Positions 6,977-12,319 of a stretch of DNA of 20,457 bases are shown here, one piece after another. This DNA comes from a virus, in the IMG/VR virus record IMGVR_UViG_3300036846_000379, positions 1 to 20,457 of that record; one strand, given 5' to 3'. The position numbers and the translations under genes were made by a program. The first letter of the stretch is position 1. Each line of letters starts with the position of its first letter. The notes beneath the pieces are model-generated. The model made no database searches, was not told the origin of the DNA, and saw nothing but the letters and a program-made list of their open reading frames with translations.

Positions 6977-7216
6977 TTATTCATGCGATGACCCAGAGCC
7001 AGATGAGGGCGATGACGGCCCAGCAGGCGAGTCCGACGCCCATGAGGATGGCCCAGTAGCGGCCGCCTCGGTCGTACAGTTCGACGTGTTCGGCCACGAT
7101 TCGATCGCCTCCCATAGCAGTTCCATCCCGTAGATGTCGCCGGCTGAGGTCAGGTGGTGGCGTAGGTCGGCGAAATGCCCGGCCAGTTCCCGATATCCGG
7201 GGTCGGGACTAGCCAT
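6977..7216 (-). CDS. Small hypothetical protein with the DPGY N-terminal motif
   Basis: 79 residues, ATG 7216 in an ATGGCTAG overlap with the stop of the frame upstream, the same junction seen before the VUT transporter gene. Begins MASPDPGYRELAGHFADLRH, with a degenerate copy of the start motif found repeatedly in this module. The first ~45 residues look like a real helical protein (DIYGMELLWEAIESWPNTSN); the rest (Ser/Pro/Gly-rich) is read in the same DNA as a small membrane protein in another frame (7097-6981) and may be under that gene's coding constraint. No function is recognised. Confidence 0.5.
   Translation of the reverse strand: MASPDPGYRELAGHFADLRHHLTSAGDIYGMELLWEAIESWPNTSNCTTEAAATGPSSWASDSPAGPSSPSSGSGSSHE
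6981..7097 (-). CDS. 38-residue single-span membrane protein
   Basis: The GTG start at 7097 has GGGAGG nine bases upstream, one of the better ribosome sites in the region. The peptide is VAEHVELYDRGGRYWAILMG followed by a hydrophobic helix (VGLACWAVIALIWLWVIA), so it is most likely an N-in/C-out or N-out single-pass membrane peptide. It lies entirely within the 79-residue frame 7216-6977, in a different frame. It could be a holin-type or other small inner-membrane protein, but nothing assigns a role. Confidence 0.5.
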   Translation of the reverse strand: MAEHVELYDRGGRYWAILMGVGLACWAVIALIWLWVIA

Positions 7217-7520
7217 CGGCACCCCGGACGCGCCGGAAGGCCCCGAAGGGCCTCCCGGTCGGTACCACCTGATAAGCGGTAGCTATCGCAAGCACACCCA
7301 GTGTACGCGAACCGGGGACCGTCGCAAGCGGTCCCCGAGTGTTGCGGCGGAGCGTGTGGGATTCGAATCCACGGCTGCTTGCGACAGCAACTCGCTTATG
7401 AGGCGGTTCCGTTAGACCTCTCCGGCAACGCTCCGTCAACACCCATTGTACAAGGGGGGTGTGACAGCCAAGCGTCATCGGCTGGCGCTGATATCCGGGG
7501 TTATCGGTACTAGCGGTCAC
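7209..7520 (-). CDS. Questionable ORF that contains the tRNA gene
   Basis: A GTG at 7520 overlaps the stop of the GNAT gene (GTGA) and has GGGAGG four bases upstream. The frame begins VTASTDNPGYQRQP, with the DNxxY start motif, and ends at 7209 in GGCTAG overlapping the ATG of the next gene. Start and stop signals therefore look real, but the middle of the frame reads straight through a promoter, a tRNA and a hairpin, and its sequence after residue ~15 is Arg/Thr-rich without protein character. It may be a short leader whose reading frame was interrupted by insertion of the tRNA unit. Confidence 0.3.
   Translation of the reverse strand: MTASTDNPGYQRQPMTLGCHTPLVQWVLTERCRRGLTEPPHKRVAVASSRGFESHTLRRNTRGPLATVPGSRTLGVLAIATAYQVVPTGRPFGAFRRVRGADG
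7271..7287. repeat. Diverged GATAA/TATC dyad without a start codon
   Basis: The plus strand reads GATAAGCGGTAGCTATC, close to the start-associated dyads at 9398, 8235 and 7967, and on the minus strand it is followed by CAGG as at 8235. No gene starts here; it lies just beyond the hairpin downstream of the tRNA. Confidence 0.4.
7313..7337 (-). terminator. Hairpin downstream of the tRNA
   Basis: CGGGGACCG (7313-7321) and CGGTCCCCG (7329-7337) pair perfectly across the loop TCGCAAG. The hairpin begins 10 bases after the tRNA 3' end in the direction of transcription. No U-tract follows, as is common for actinobacterial terminators, so termination is plausible but unproven. Confidence 0.55.
7348..7434 (-). 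tRNA. Unusual class II tRNA-like gene with CAU anticodon
   Basis: 87 bases. The acceptor stem GGAGCGT/ACGCTCC is perfect, followed by a G discriminator and no encoded CCA. The D-arm has CCG/CGG. The anticodon loop is CTCATAA, giving CAU. The anticodon stem has only three simple pairs and needs a bulged A to extend. A long variable arm (GCTG-TCGCAAG-CAGC) makes it class II. The T-loop is TTCGAAT, but the T-stem's closing pair is A-C instead of the near-universal G-C. Class II form with GGAG and G73 is serine-tRNA-like, while CAU is read as Met or Ile2. It may be a functional but odd tRNA, a decoy, or a decaying gene. Confidence 0.75.
7445..7471 (-). promoter_or_regulatory. Probable tRNA promoter
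   Basis: On the minus strand TTGGCT (7471-7466), a 15-base spacer and TACAAT (7450-7445) lie just upstream of the tRNA, whose 5' end is ten bases beyond the -10 box. The spacer is short, but the -10 match and placement fit a sigma70-type promoter giving the tRNA its own transcript inside the operon. Confidence 0.5.
7490..7505. repeat. Start-associated dyad, copy at the 7520 start
   Basis: Plus strand GATAT-CCGGGG-TTATC, one base short of a perfect GATAA-N6-TTATC dyad. It codes the DNPGY part of the frame starting at 7520. A further shortened copy (GATATCCGGGGT, then ACTAGCCAT) lies at 7192-7216 at the start of the next gene. Confidence 0.6.
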
Positions 7521-8065
7521 GATGCCTCCCACAACGTGCGCGCCACGCCACCCGCGCCGACAGGATGACGCAGGTGGGCCAGCTTCACCGATGACGCGAC
7601 CCACGATTCACGCGCTGGGCGTTCACCGACAATCCGCCAGGCGGCGGCGCGCAGACTGGAGCCGGATTCGCCGGCCTGGGTGTAGGTGATGAGCCGCCGG
7701 TAGCCGAGTGCTCGCGCGGCACGCCATGCCGCGGCGTAGAGCGCGCTATTGGCGTTGGGCGTGCCATCGGTGCACGTCCGGTTCACTTCTAGAGTTCGGC
7801 CGTCGTCGTAGTGGCGTGCTACCGGTCGGCCGACCATGGCCACGCCGACCAGCTGGTCAGCGGTGGCGACGCCGAGACAGAACCGGCAGCCGCGCGGCGG
7901 GTCGTGGTGACGGTGGTGCAGGGCGACGAATGCCGACGCTTGGCGGAACGTCACCGGGACGATGTCCAGATAAGTGCCGTTATCTGTCATAGCGCTACTT
8001 GCTCCCCGGTAGCAGATCGGGCAATCCGGCGTCTCGTGAAGGATGCACGGCGCATGGGTGATCAT
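7517..8065 (-). CDS. XF1762 / Mom-like GNAT-fold acyltransferase
   Basis: 182 residues from ATG 8065, which overlaps the previous stop (ATGA) and has AGGA four bases upstream. The first 25 residues hold C-x7-C-x2-C (PCILHETPDCPIC), a possible zinc site. The GNAT-type body follows: 'VTFRQASAFVALHHRHHDPP', 'ADQLVGVAMVGRPVAR', 'LEVNRTCTDGTPNANSALYA', 'GYRRLITYTQAGESGSSL'. This pattern (His-rich first helix, 'GV..vGrP.aR', 'lE.nR......pNa.S.L') matches the XF1762 family of phage proteins and resembles phage Mu Mom, a GNAT-fold enzyme that modifies adenine in DNA. An internal ATG at 7990 carries the module's start motif (MTDNGTYLD) and is the main alternative start. Position after a DpdA-like gene suggests a DNA-modification role (inference). 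Confidence 0.65.
   Translation of the reverse strand: MITHAPCILHETPDCPICYRGASSAMTDNGTYLDIVPVTFRQASAFVALHHRHHDPPRGCRFCLGVATADQLVGVAMVGRPVARHYDDGRTLEVNRTCTDGTPNANSALYAAAWRAARALGYRRLITYTQAGESGSSLRAAAWRIVGERPARESWVASSVKLAHLRHPVGAGGVARTLWEAS
7967..7986. repeat. Start-associated dyad, copy at internal ATG 7990
   Basis: The plus strand CAGATAA-GTGCCG-TTATCTG is a perfect 7-bp dyad with a 6-base spacer, immediately following the ATG at 7990 in the minus direction. It codes TDNGTYL and is the most symmetrical of the set. Confidence 0.8.
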
Positions 8066-8256
8066 GGGGTCCTGCGCCGGGCTGGATGTAGGACGAGCCA
8101 CGTCGGGTCGTTACCTCGGCGACAGATGATTTCTTCGATCAGACGGGCCACGACGGACGCCGGCCACATCTCATCGGGTTGGCCGACTGCAATCCGATGC
8201 ATCCCCCGCAGTGCGCCGTCGCCGTACTGCTCCTGATAAACGTCATTATCGGTCAT
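8062..8256 (-). CDS. 64-residue protein of unknown function in the modification module
   Basis: ATG 8256 overlaps the stop of the DpdA-like gene (ATGA), and its own TGA overlaps the ATG of the GNAT gene at 8065. It begins MTDNDVYQEQYGDGALRGMH, with a perfect copy of the start-associated dyad. The remainder contains an amphipathic helix (PASVVARLIEEIICRRGND) and ends in basic residues. No family is recognised. Coupling on both sides implies it is made together with the two putative modification enzymes. Confidence 0.65.
   Translation of the reverse strand: MTDNDVYQEQYGDGALRGMHRIAVGQPDEMWPASVVARLIEEIICRRGNDPTWLVLHPARRRTP
8235..8250. repeat. Start-associated dyad, copy at the 8256 start
   Basis: The plus strand GATAA-ACGTCA-TTATC is a perfect 5-bp dyad with 6-base spacer, placed six bases into the 64-residue gene and coding TDNDVY. 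Confidence 0.8.
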
Positions 8257-8888
8257 ACGAATTCCAGTTGGGTTGGTTGGTCGAGCATGGCGACGAGTTG
8301 GCGGATCATCTCCGGGCGCGGCCCGTGCTTGACCAGCGTGCCGTCCGCGCTATCGGCGCCGAAGATCCGCGCCGACCCGAACCGGACCGCGGTGTTGACC
8401 CGGCCGACATGCGCGTGCCGGCCGCGGGCTTTGGCGGCGGCAACGTGCGCGGCCGCCCACCGCGACAGCTTCCAAGCCGTATCGCCGCCGATGAACACCG
8501 CTTCGGCGTCGACCGGCACGTCGTCGGGGGTCGAGCCGTTCTGGCACACGAAAGCCGGGCGCAGACCCCGGCCGGCCACCTCCTCATGCCATTCGTGCCA
8601 CATTTCGAGCGTGGCCGGATGGTTGCCGGCCAGATCTGTCGGGTCGAAGCGATCAGGGACGACCGCGAACAGGCACCGCTCCGGCCGGAACGCCGAGCGG
8701 TCGAGGGTGCGTTGCCAGGCGTCCGCGTGGAAATGGCCGCCGAAACAGCCGTTGTCAACGGCGTACCACGGGTACAGGTCGATCTGACGGTACAAACCAT
8801 TACCGGGCTGGATCATCAGGCCGAGATCCGCGCGGCCGCGCGCTACCGCCTGGGTGTCGGCGTTGCTCACTCCGGTCAGGTAGATCAC
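8253..8888 (-). CDS. DpdA-like / TGT-fold 7-deazaguanine transglycosylase (putative)
   Basis: 211 residues with a GTG start overlapping the transporter's TGA. The sequence reads like a compact TIM-barrel enzyme of the queuine/archaeosine transglycosylase (TGT) superfamily: 'DLGLMIQPGNG', 'YPWYAVDNGCFGG' (family 'aiDnG.F'), 'RCLFAVVPDRFDPT', 'GLRPAFVCQNGSTPDDVPVD', 'AEAVFIGGDTAWKLS' (family 'ifiGG...wKl'), then 'RHAHVGRVNTAVRF'. Phage members of this group (DpdA types) exchange guanine in DNA for a 7-deazaguanine. It is shorter than classic TGT (~370 residues), as phage forms can be. The preceding gene is a queuosine-precursor transporter and the phage lacks biosynthesis genes (no QueC/D/E or FolE seen), so salvage of host or medium precursor is implied. 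Family identity is by motif memory, not by search. Confidence 0.6.
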   Translation of the reverse strand: MIYLTGVSNADTQAVARGRADLGLMIQPGNGLYRQIDLYPWYAVDNGCFGGHFHADAWQRTLDRSAFRPERCLFAVVPDRFDPTDLAGNHPATLEMWHEWHEEVAGRGLRPAFVCQNGSTPDDVPVDAEAVFIGGDTAWKLSRWAAAHVAAAKARGRHAHVGRVNTAVRFGSARIFGADSADGTLVKHGPRPEMIRQLVAMLDQPTQLEFV

Positions 8889-9427
8889 GCCGCGACCGCC
8901 CAGCGGTTGACGGTCCGCCGGCCGATCAGCCGTACCGGCAGGAATGCCAGGGTGACCATGACTTTGGCGGCGGTGGTGGCCTGCCAGTGGGCGGTCGACC
9001 CGAACGCGATCTGGAGGAAGATCAGCGTGTCGATGGCGGCGCCGACGGTGTTGGCCAACAGGAAGGCGGCGATCACCTGGCCGCGCTCGATCAGCGGCGT
9101 GAACGCGGCCCAGTCGATCAGCTCACCGCAGCCGAACGCCACCGCGGACGCCACCGCGAACGACGGCGACACCCGCCACGACAGCAACGCCCCCGCCGCG
9201 ATGGCGGGCAGCACCCACCAGCGGCCGAAGGTCAGCTGGATGACGTCGCGGAAGACGAACACCGCGCCGGCGAAGTAGGTGCCGGCCGGTACCACCCCGA
9301 ACGGCCCCCAGATGAACCCGAATCGGCTGATAGCCCAGTTGGCCAGGACGATGGCGCCGACATAGCCGGCCAGGGCGGCCGCGCCGACGGCGAGTCGCGG
9401 ATAAGCCGGATTATCCGGACTAGCCAT
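8885..9427 (-). CDS. yhhQ: VUT-family (YhhQ-type) queuosine precursor transporter
   Basis: 180 residues beginning MASPDNPAYPRLAVGAAALA. ATG 9427 lies in an ATGGCTAG overlap with the nuclease stop. About six hydrophobic segments are visible (LAVGAAALAGYVGAIVLANW, PFGVVPAGTYFAGAVFVFRD, WWVLPAIAAGALLSW, FAVASAVAFGCGELIDW, QVIAAFLLANTVGAAIDTLI, MVTLAFLPVRLIG). The signatures 'vpaGt..f...F.frDviq...Gr' and 'fgcgEliDw....', with 'l.aNtvga.iDtliFl.iaFg', are typical of VUT (PF02592) proteins, which import preQ0/preQ1 across the inner membrane. A phage-borne copy next to a DpdA-like gene suggests it feeds DNA modification. It is shorter than bacterial YhhQ (~220), lacking N-terminal residues. Confidence 0.85.
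   Translation of the reverse strand: MASPDNPAYPRLAVGAAALAGYVGAIVLANWAISRFGFIWGPFGVVPAGTYFAGAVFVFRDVIQLTFGRWWVLPAIAAGALLSWRVSPSFAVASAVAFGCGELIDWAAFTPLIERGQVIAAFLLANTVGAAIDTLIFLQIAFGSTAHWQATTAAKVMVTLAFLPVRLIGRRTVNRWAVAA
9398..9417. repeat. Start-associated dyad, copy at the VUT transporter start
   Basis: The plus strand CGGATAA-GCCGGA-TTATCCG is a perfect 7-bp dyad with 6-base spacer, beginning ten bases into the transporter gene and coding the DNPAYP motif. Confidence 0.8.
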
Positions 9428-9815
9428 CGTCGGGGTCGTCGTCGTAGTGCTCCACGGCCTGGAGGACGCGTACCTCAGTAATCGCACCGACTCGGCGGGC
9501 ACGTCGAATCGTCTCACCGAGGATGCCCCCAAGTAGATGGGTCATAAAGAGCATGAACGGGCGCTGTTCGCCAAGTTGCTGGAGGTCGTACGCGACAGCG
9601 ACCGCCTTCAGGACGTTGTCTTTGCCCGATGGTCTGTCACCCCAAGTCTTGACCTCGATCAACCATTCCTCGCCAGTCACTGGGTGTATTGCGGTGTGGT
9701 CGATACGGTGCCCGTGGCATGGAACGTGAGCGCCAGTGAACTTCCAGCCCTCTCGCTCTAGGACCGTCCTGGCATCGCGTTCGCCATCTCGTCCCGATTC
9801 GCTAGCTCGACTCAT
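9420..9815 (-). CDS. PD-(D/E)XK nuclease-like protein
   Basis: 131 residues starting MSRASESGRDGERDARTVLE. ATG 9815 overlaps the methyltransferase stop (ATGA). The core reads 'GHRIDHTAIHPVTGEEWLIEVKTW', which fits a PD-(D/E)XK active site with D39, E54 and K56, preceded by a helix with E12/E20 and followed by 'LKAVAVAYDLQQLGEQRPFMLF'. This resembles Holliday-junction-resolvase or restriction-like folds in phage early operons. The substrate is unknown: recombination, host DNA breakdown or a restriction-type partner for the adjacent methyltransferase are all possible. Longer upstream versions only shadow the methyltransferase gene. Confidence 0.65.
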   Translation of the reverse strand: MSRASESGRDGERDARTVLEREGWKFTGAHVPCHGHRIDHTAIHPVTGEEWLIEVKTWGDRPSGKDNVLKAVAVAYDLQQLGEQRPFMLFMTHLLGGILGETIRRARRVGAITEVRVLQAVEHYDDDPDDG

Positions 9816-10603
9816 TTCGTGAACACCAGCAGCATTGAGGAAACCTCCCGAGCCGTCTTCTGCTCGCGCGGCGAGCCGTCCAGGTTCGTCAGCGTCTGCG
9901 GGCCGCCCTTGCCGGTAGAGATGTGGTGGAACCGGTCGACCAGACGCAGCCCCAGATCCTCGCCCTTCGCCACCATGTGGAACGTGTTCCACACCTTCCG
10001 GCCAGACTCGACGTAGTCCATGCACTTCACCAGGAGAAAGCCCTTCGGTCGCAGGATGCGGGCACACTCGGTCTGACCGTCATCCATCAGCCGCCGGATC
10101 GCACGCCAGCCCTTCAGTTCCCCGAGCCCGTAGGCCCGATAGAACGCGTCGATGCTCGACGTCTCCCGGTTCCCGGTTGAGATGTAGGGCGGATCGAAGC
10201 ACACCACCGGAACCGTGTCGGTCTCCTCTGGACGGTCCCGGAAGTCACCCTCGCCCCGGATCAGGAGGCTCGGGGTGCATCGGGTCCACCACTTCCCCTC
10301 GCCGTAGGTCACGTCCAGGACCCAGTCGTCCGGACCGCCGAGGTAGCCCAGCTCAGCAACCCGGGCGATCAGCTTGCCGTTGGTGCCCCGGATGACTGAG
10401 GGGACCGGCCCCGAATCCCGTGACATCTTGTCACGGTTTCTTTCTCGGTCCTTCCGTGCACGGGCGGCGCACCGTTCAGTGCAATACCGCTGGTTTGGTC
10501 GGCCGGTGATCACTCGGTTGCATCCGGCGCAGCGGCGCTTGACCTGTCGCCGCTCTGCGGGTGTGGGCGGTGCTAGGTCAAGGAGTTGCGGGTCGGGGCT
10601 CAT
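9812..10603 (-). CDS. DNA methyltransferase (DPPY type) with N-terminal zinc finger
   Basis: 263 residues, start MSPDPQLLDLAPPTPAERRQ at ATG 10603, overlapping the previous stop with GGGGGG seven bases upstream. Residues 25-45 hold C25-x2-C28 and C41-x3-C45 (CAGC and YCTERC), a zinc-ribbon like those in phage HTH/DNA-binding proteins. The catalytic part has a motif-I-like 'WVLDVTYGEGKWW' (94-106) and the motif IV DPPY at 137-140, the signature of amino-methyltransferases that make N6-methyladenine or N4-methylcytosine. Motif I is degenerate for SAM binding ('VTYGEG' instead of 'FxGxG'). It probably protects phage DNA from host restriction and is coupled to a nuclease-like gene downstream. Confidence 0.8.
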   Translation of the reverse strand: MSPDPQLLDLAPPTPAERRQVKRRCAGCNRVITGRPNQRYCTERCAARARKDRERNRDKMSRDSGPVPSVIRGTNGKLIARVAELGYLGGPDDWVLDVTYGEGKWWTRCTPSLLIRGEGDFRDRPEETDTVPVVCFDPPYISTGNRETSSIDAFYRAYGLGELKGWRAIRRLMDDGQTECARILRPKGFLLVKCMDYVESGRKVWNTFHMVAKGEDLGLRLVDRFHHISTGKGGPQTLTNLDGSPREQKTAREVSSMLLVFTK

Positions 10604-11037
10604 CGCCATTCCCCCCAGTGGCTGTGGTCGCCGCCGGTCCAGTCTTTGACCCATCCTGAGCCGAAGGCGAAATGCTGCGTTCCTTCTTTCTTCTTTCTAC
10701 TTCCTTCTGTCGCGCGCTGTGCGCGGGGTGGCGCGCAGAAACTAGGGGGGTAGCGCGCAGAGCGCGCGGGGTCCGGGGGGCTGTGGAAAAGATATTCACA
10801 GGACCGGCCGTACCTATGGATGACCTCTAGGAGCCCGGCGGTTTCGAGGCGTTGCACGGCCCTGCGGACAGTGCCGGGGTGCAGGCCGGTCTCGCGGGCG
10901 ATGGTGGCCACACCGGGCCACGCCCGGCCTTCCCGGTTGGCGTGAGTGGCGATCACGACCAGGACATGGTGGGCGGTGGCGTCGCCGGCCGGGACGTGAG
11001 CCTCACGGGCGGCCCACAGGACGTGATCCCAGCTCAT
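10600..11037 (-). CDS. Helix-turn-helix protein, probable replication initiation type
   Basis: 145 residues from ATG 11037, overlapping the previous stop (ATGA); GTG 11046 is an alternative. A winged-helix domain at about residues 20-80 reads 'HHVLVVIATHANREGRAWPGVATIARETGLHPGTVRRAVQRLETAGLLEVIHRYGR', here split as 'TIARETGLHPGTVRRAVQRL' for the recognition region. The C-terminal half is low complexity and basic. Proteins of this kind precede replication genes in many phages and often contain the origin in their coding sequence; this gene carries GCGCGC-rich repeats and two DnaA-box-like 9-mers. No helicase or polymerase is encoded, so it would rely on host replication proteins. Confidence 0.65.
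   Translation of the reverse strand: MSWDHVLWAAREAHVPAGDATAHHVLVVIATHANREGRAWPGVATIARETGLHPGTVRRAVQRLETAGLLEVIHRYGRSCEYLFHSPPDPARSARYPPSFCAPPRAQRATEGSRKKKEGTQHFAFGSGWVKDWTGGDHSHWGEWR
10712..10800. other. Candidate replication origin inside the HTH gene
   Basis: GCGCGC-containing repeats (GGCGCGCAGAAAC and AGCGCGCAGAGCG among them) are followed by TGTGGAAAA (10782-10790) and ATATTCACA (10792-10800), two DnaA-box-like 9-mers in opposite orientation (consensus TTWTNCACA). A pyrimidine-rich, less GC-rich stretch lies beside it at about 10680-10711. The arrangement is origin-like but unproven. Confidence 0.4.
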
Positions 11038-11243
11038 CCGGTCCACCCCGATGTTTCCATGAGCATGGCCAGCCGGCGGGCTGAGGCGTCGACGATGTGG
11101 CGCAGGGTGGCCAGCTCGTGGACGGCCTCGGCTTCGTCCCGGGTGATGTCCGGTACCGCCTGGCGGCGTTCCAGCGCCGCGTTGATCGCTCCCAGCTGGT
11201 CCAACAGGTTGCGGCGGCGTTGAGCGTCGGGGGGCATCGTCAT
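11034..11243 (-). CDS. Small helical protein of unknown function
   Basis: 69 residues beginning MTMPPDAQRRRNLLDQLGAI. It is nearly all helix with repeated Arg/Leu/Ala and 'DITRDEAEAVHELATLRHIVDASARRLAML', suggesting a coiled coil or small helical bundle. The stop overlaps the start of the HTH gene downstream (ATGA). No family recognised; position suggests an early or replication accessory role. Confidence 0.6.
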   Translation of the reverse strand: MTMPPDAQRRRNLLDQLGAINAALERRQAVPDITRDEAEAVHELATLRHIVDASARRLAMLMETSGWTG

Positions 11244-11253
11244 GTCCGTTCGG

Positions 11254-11409
11254 TCATGGGCGGGCGGTTTCGGTGCGGCGTAGCAGGATCACGGCCCGGT
11301 CGAGTTCGTGGGCGTTGGCCGGGGTGGGGTGGCGGCGGTATTCCAGGTCGGCCTGCCACACCAGGTGGCGGACATGCCAGCGGTGCCAGCGCCAGCGCAG
11401 CCCGACCAC
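11254..11409 (-). CDS. Small basic Trp/His/Arg-rich protein
   Basis: 51 residues from GTG 11409, overlapping the tail of the preceding gene by a few bases in another frame; GGGGAG lies upstream. The sequence begins VVGLRWRWHRWHVRHLVWQA and continues with 'DLEYRRHPTPANAHELDRAV'. The start could be the upstream GTT/CTA region instead, but GTG is the only standard codon with a plausible ribosome site. The amphipathic basic N-terminus hints at membrane or nucleic acid contact; no role can be assigned. Confidence 0.5.
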   Translation of the reverse strand: MVGLRWRWHRWHVRHLVWQADLEYRRHPTPANAHELDRAVILLRRTETARP

Positions 11410-11411
11410 GG

Positions 11412-12062
11412 CTAGAACGGCTCCCCGTCGGGGTCCGCCGGGCCGGCCGGTCCGGCTTCCCCCCGGTTGGCCGGCCCGGACGGTCGTTGCCCGCGCGCTT
11501 CGGGGGCGTCGTCGTAGACGTAGTCGGGGACGCGTTCGGCCCGGCCGCGCGGCCCGGGCGGGCGGGCCCGGCGCGGCTCGGCGGCCGCCGGGGCGGTGGC
11601 GTCGTCCTCGGCGAACAGCCCGGACGCGGCGAGCGCGGCCCGGGTGGCGGCCACGGTGGCCCGTTTCTGGGCCATCTGGAGCACGTTGTTCCAGTCGGCC
11701 CGCCAGCCGTTGCCGTTGTCGAAGCGGGACTCGTCGTACCCGGCGTAGCCTTCGCGTTCGGCCACGGTGAACCCGGTGCGGTCGGTGATGGTGCAGCGGT
11801 AGCGGACACCGCGATGCTGGCGGGCGTCGTCGTCGGGGATCAGCGCGCACACCGCCCCCAGTTGGAACCCGAACAGCAGTTTCTCGGCGCCCGGTTTCAG
11901 CAAGGTCGGGGTCTGGGTGTGGGGCAGGGTGGCGTAGTCGATCCCGCGCACCAGCGATTCGCGCATCATCTGCTGAATCTGGTCGGAGCGGCGGCGGACC
12001 TCGGCCGGGGTGAGCGGCCCGGCCGCGACGATCTCGCCGGTGGCAACCTCGATGTCGGTCAC
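11412..12062 (-). CDS. Recombination / ssDNA-annealing-associated family protein (putative)
   Basis: 216 residues from GTG 12062, overlapping the previous stop (GTGA). The conserved-looking body is 'RESLVRGIDYATLPHTQTPT', 'LLKPGAEKLLFGFQLGA', 'GFTVAEREGYAGYDESRF', and 'WNNVLQMAQKRATVAATRAA'. This 'G.dY...P....P.L.KpGAEkL......A' followed by '...N.v..mA.KRA.v.a.l.a...s.lF..D' pattern is a widespread phage and integrative-element family found in early operons beside recombination genes. The C-terminal ~65 residues are disordered and Pro/Arg/Gly-rich, ending PADPDGEPF. It probably acts on DNA during replication or recombination; the biochemical activity is not settled. Confidence 0.55.
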   Translation of the reverse strand: MTDIEVATGEIVAAGPLTPAEVRRRSDQIQQMMRESLVRGIDYATLPHTQTPTLLKPGAEKLLFGFQLGAVCALIPDDDARQHRGVRYRCTITDRTGFTVAEREGYAGYDESRFDNGNGWRADWNNVLQMAQKRATVAATRAALAASGLFAEDDATAPAAAEPRRARPPGPRGRAERVPDYVYDDAPEARGQRPSGPANRGEAGPAGPADPDGEPF

Positions 12063-12319
12063 CGTTTGCCGGCCAGGAATTCGTCGAGGGCCACCGCGGC
12101 GATGCGGGCCGGGTTGAGGTGGGGCACGGTGGGCAGGTGGCCGGCGCCGATCAGGCGGTACACGGTTTTGTCCGACACGTCCAGGCGTTCGGCCACCTGT
12201 GCTACGGAGTAGGCGCGCGGGCCGGCCAGGCCGGCCAGGCGGTCGACGACGCCGGGCAGGGTGTGGGCCAGGGCGTCGGCGAGAGCCTGCTCGAGGGCGT
12301 CCAGCGGGCCGACGGTCAT
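12059..12319 (-). CDS. Helix-turn-helix excisionase-like protein
   Basis: 86 residues starting MTVGPLDALEQALADALAHT, ATG 12319 overlapping the repressor stop (ATGA). The C-terminal half contains 'YSVAQVAERLDVSDKTVYRLIGAGHLPTV' and 'ARIAAVALDEFLAGKR', the standard HTH_17/MerR-type DNA-binding domain of excisionases (usually 'ysv.eva..l.vs..tvyrli..G.lpa......riri....l..fl'). It lies close to integrase, as excisionases do, and probably directs excision from attL/attR; a transcriptional role is the alternative. Confidence 0.75.
   Translation of the reverse strand: MTVGPLDALEQALADALAHTLPGVVDRLAGLAGPRAYSVAQVAERLDVSDKTVYRLIGAGHLPTVPHLNPARIAAVALDEFLAGKR

Noticed and set aside
11240-11850. Two ~190-codon minus frames overlapping the recombination-family gene
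   Set aside because: Extremely Arg/Pro-rich frames explained by codon bias in the real gene; only the last 51 codons of one of them outlast that gene and were kept as a small CDS.
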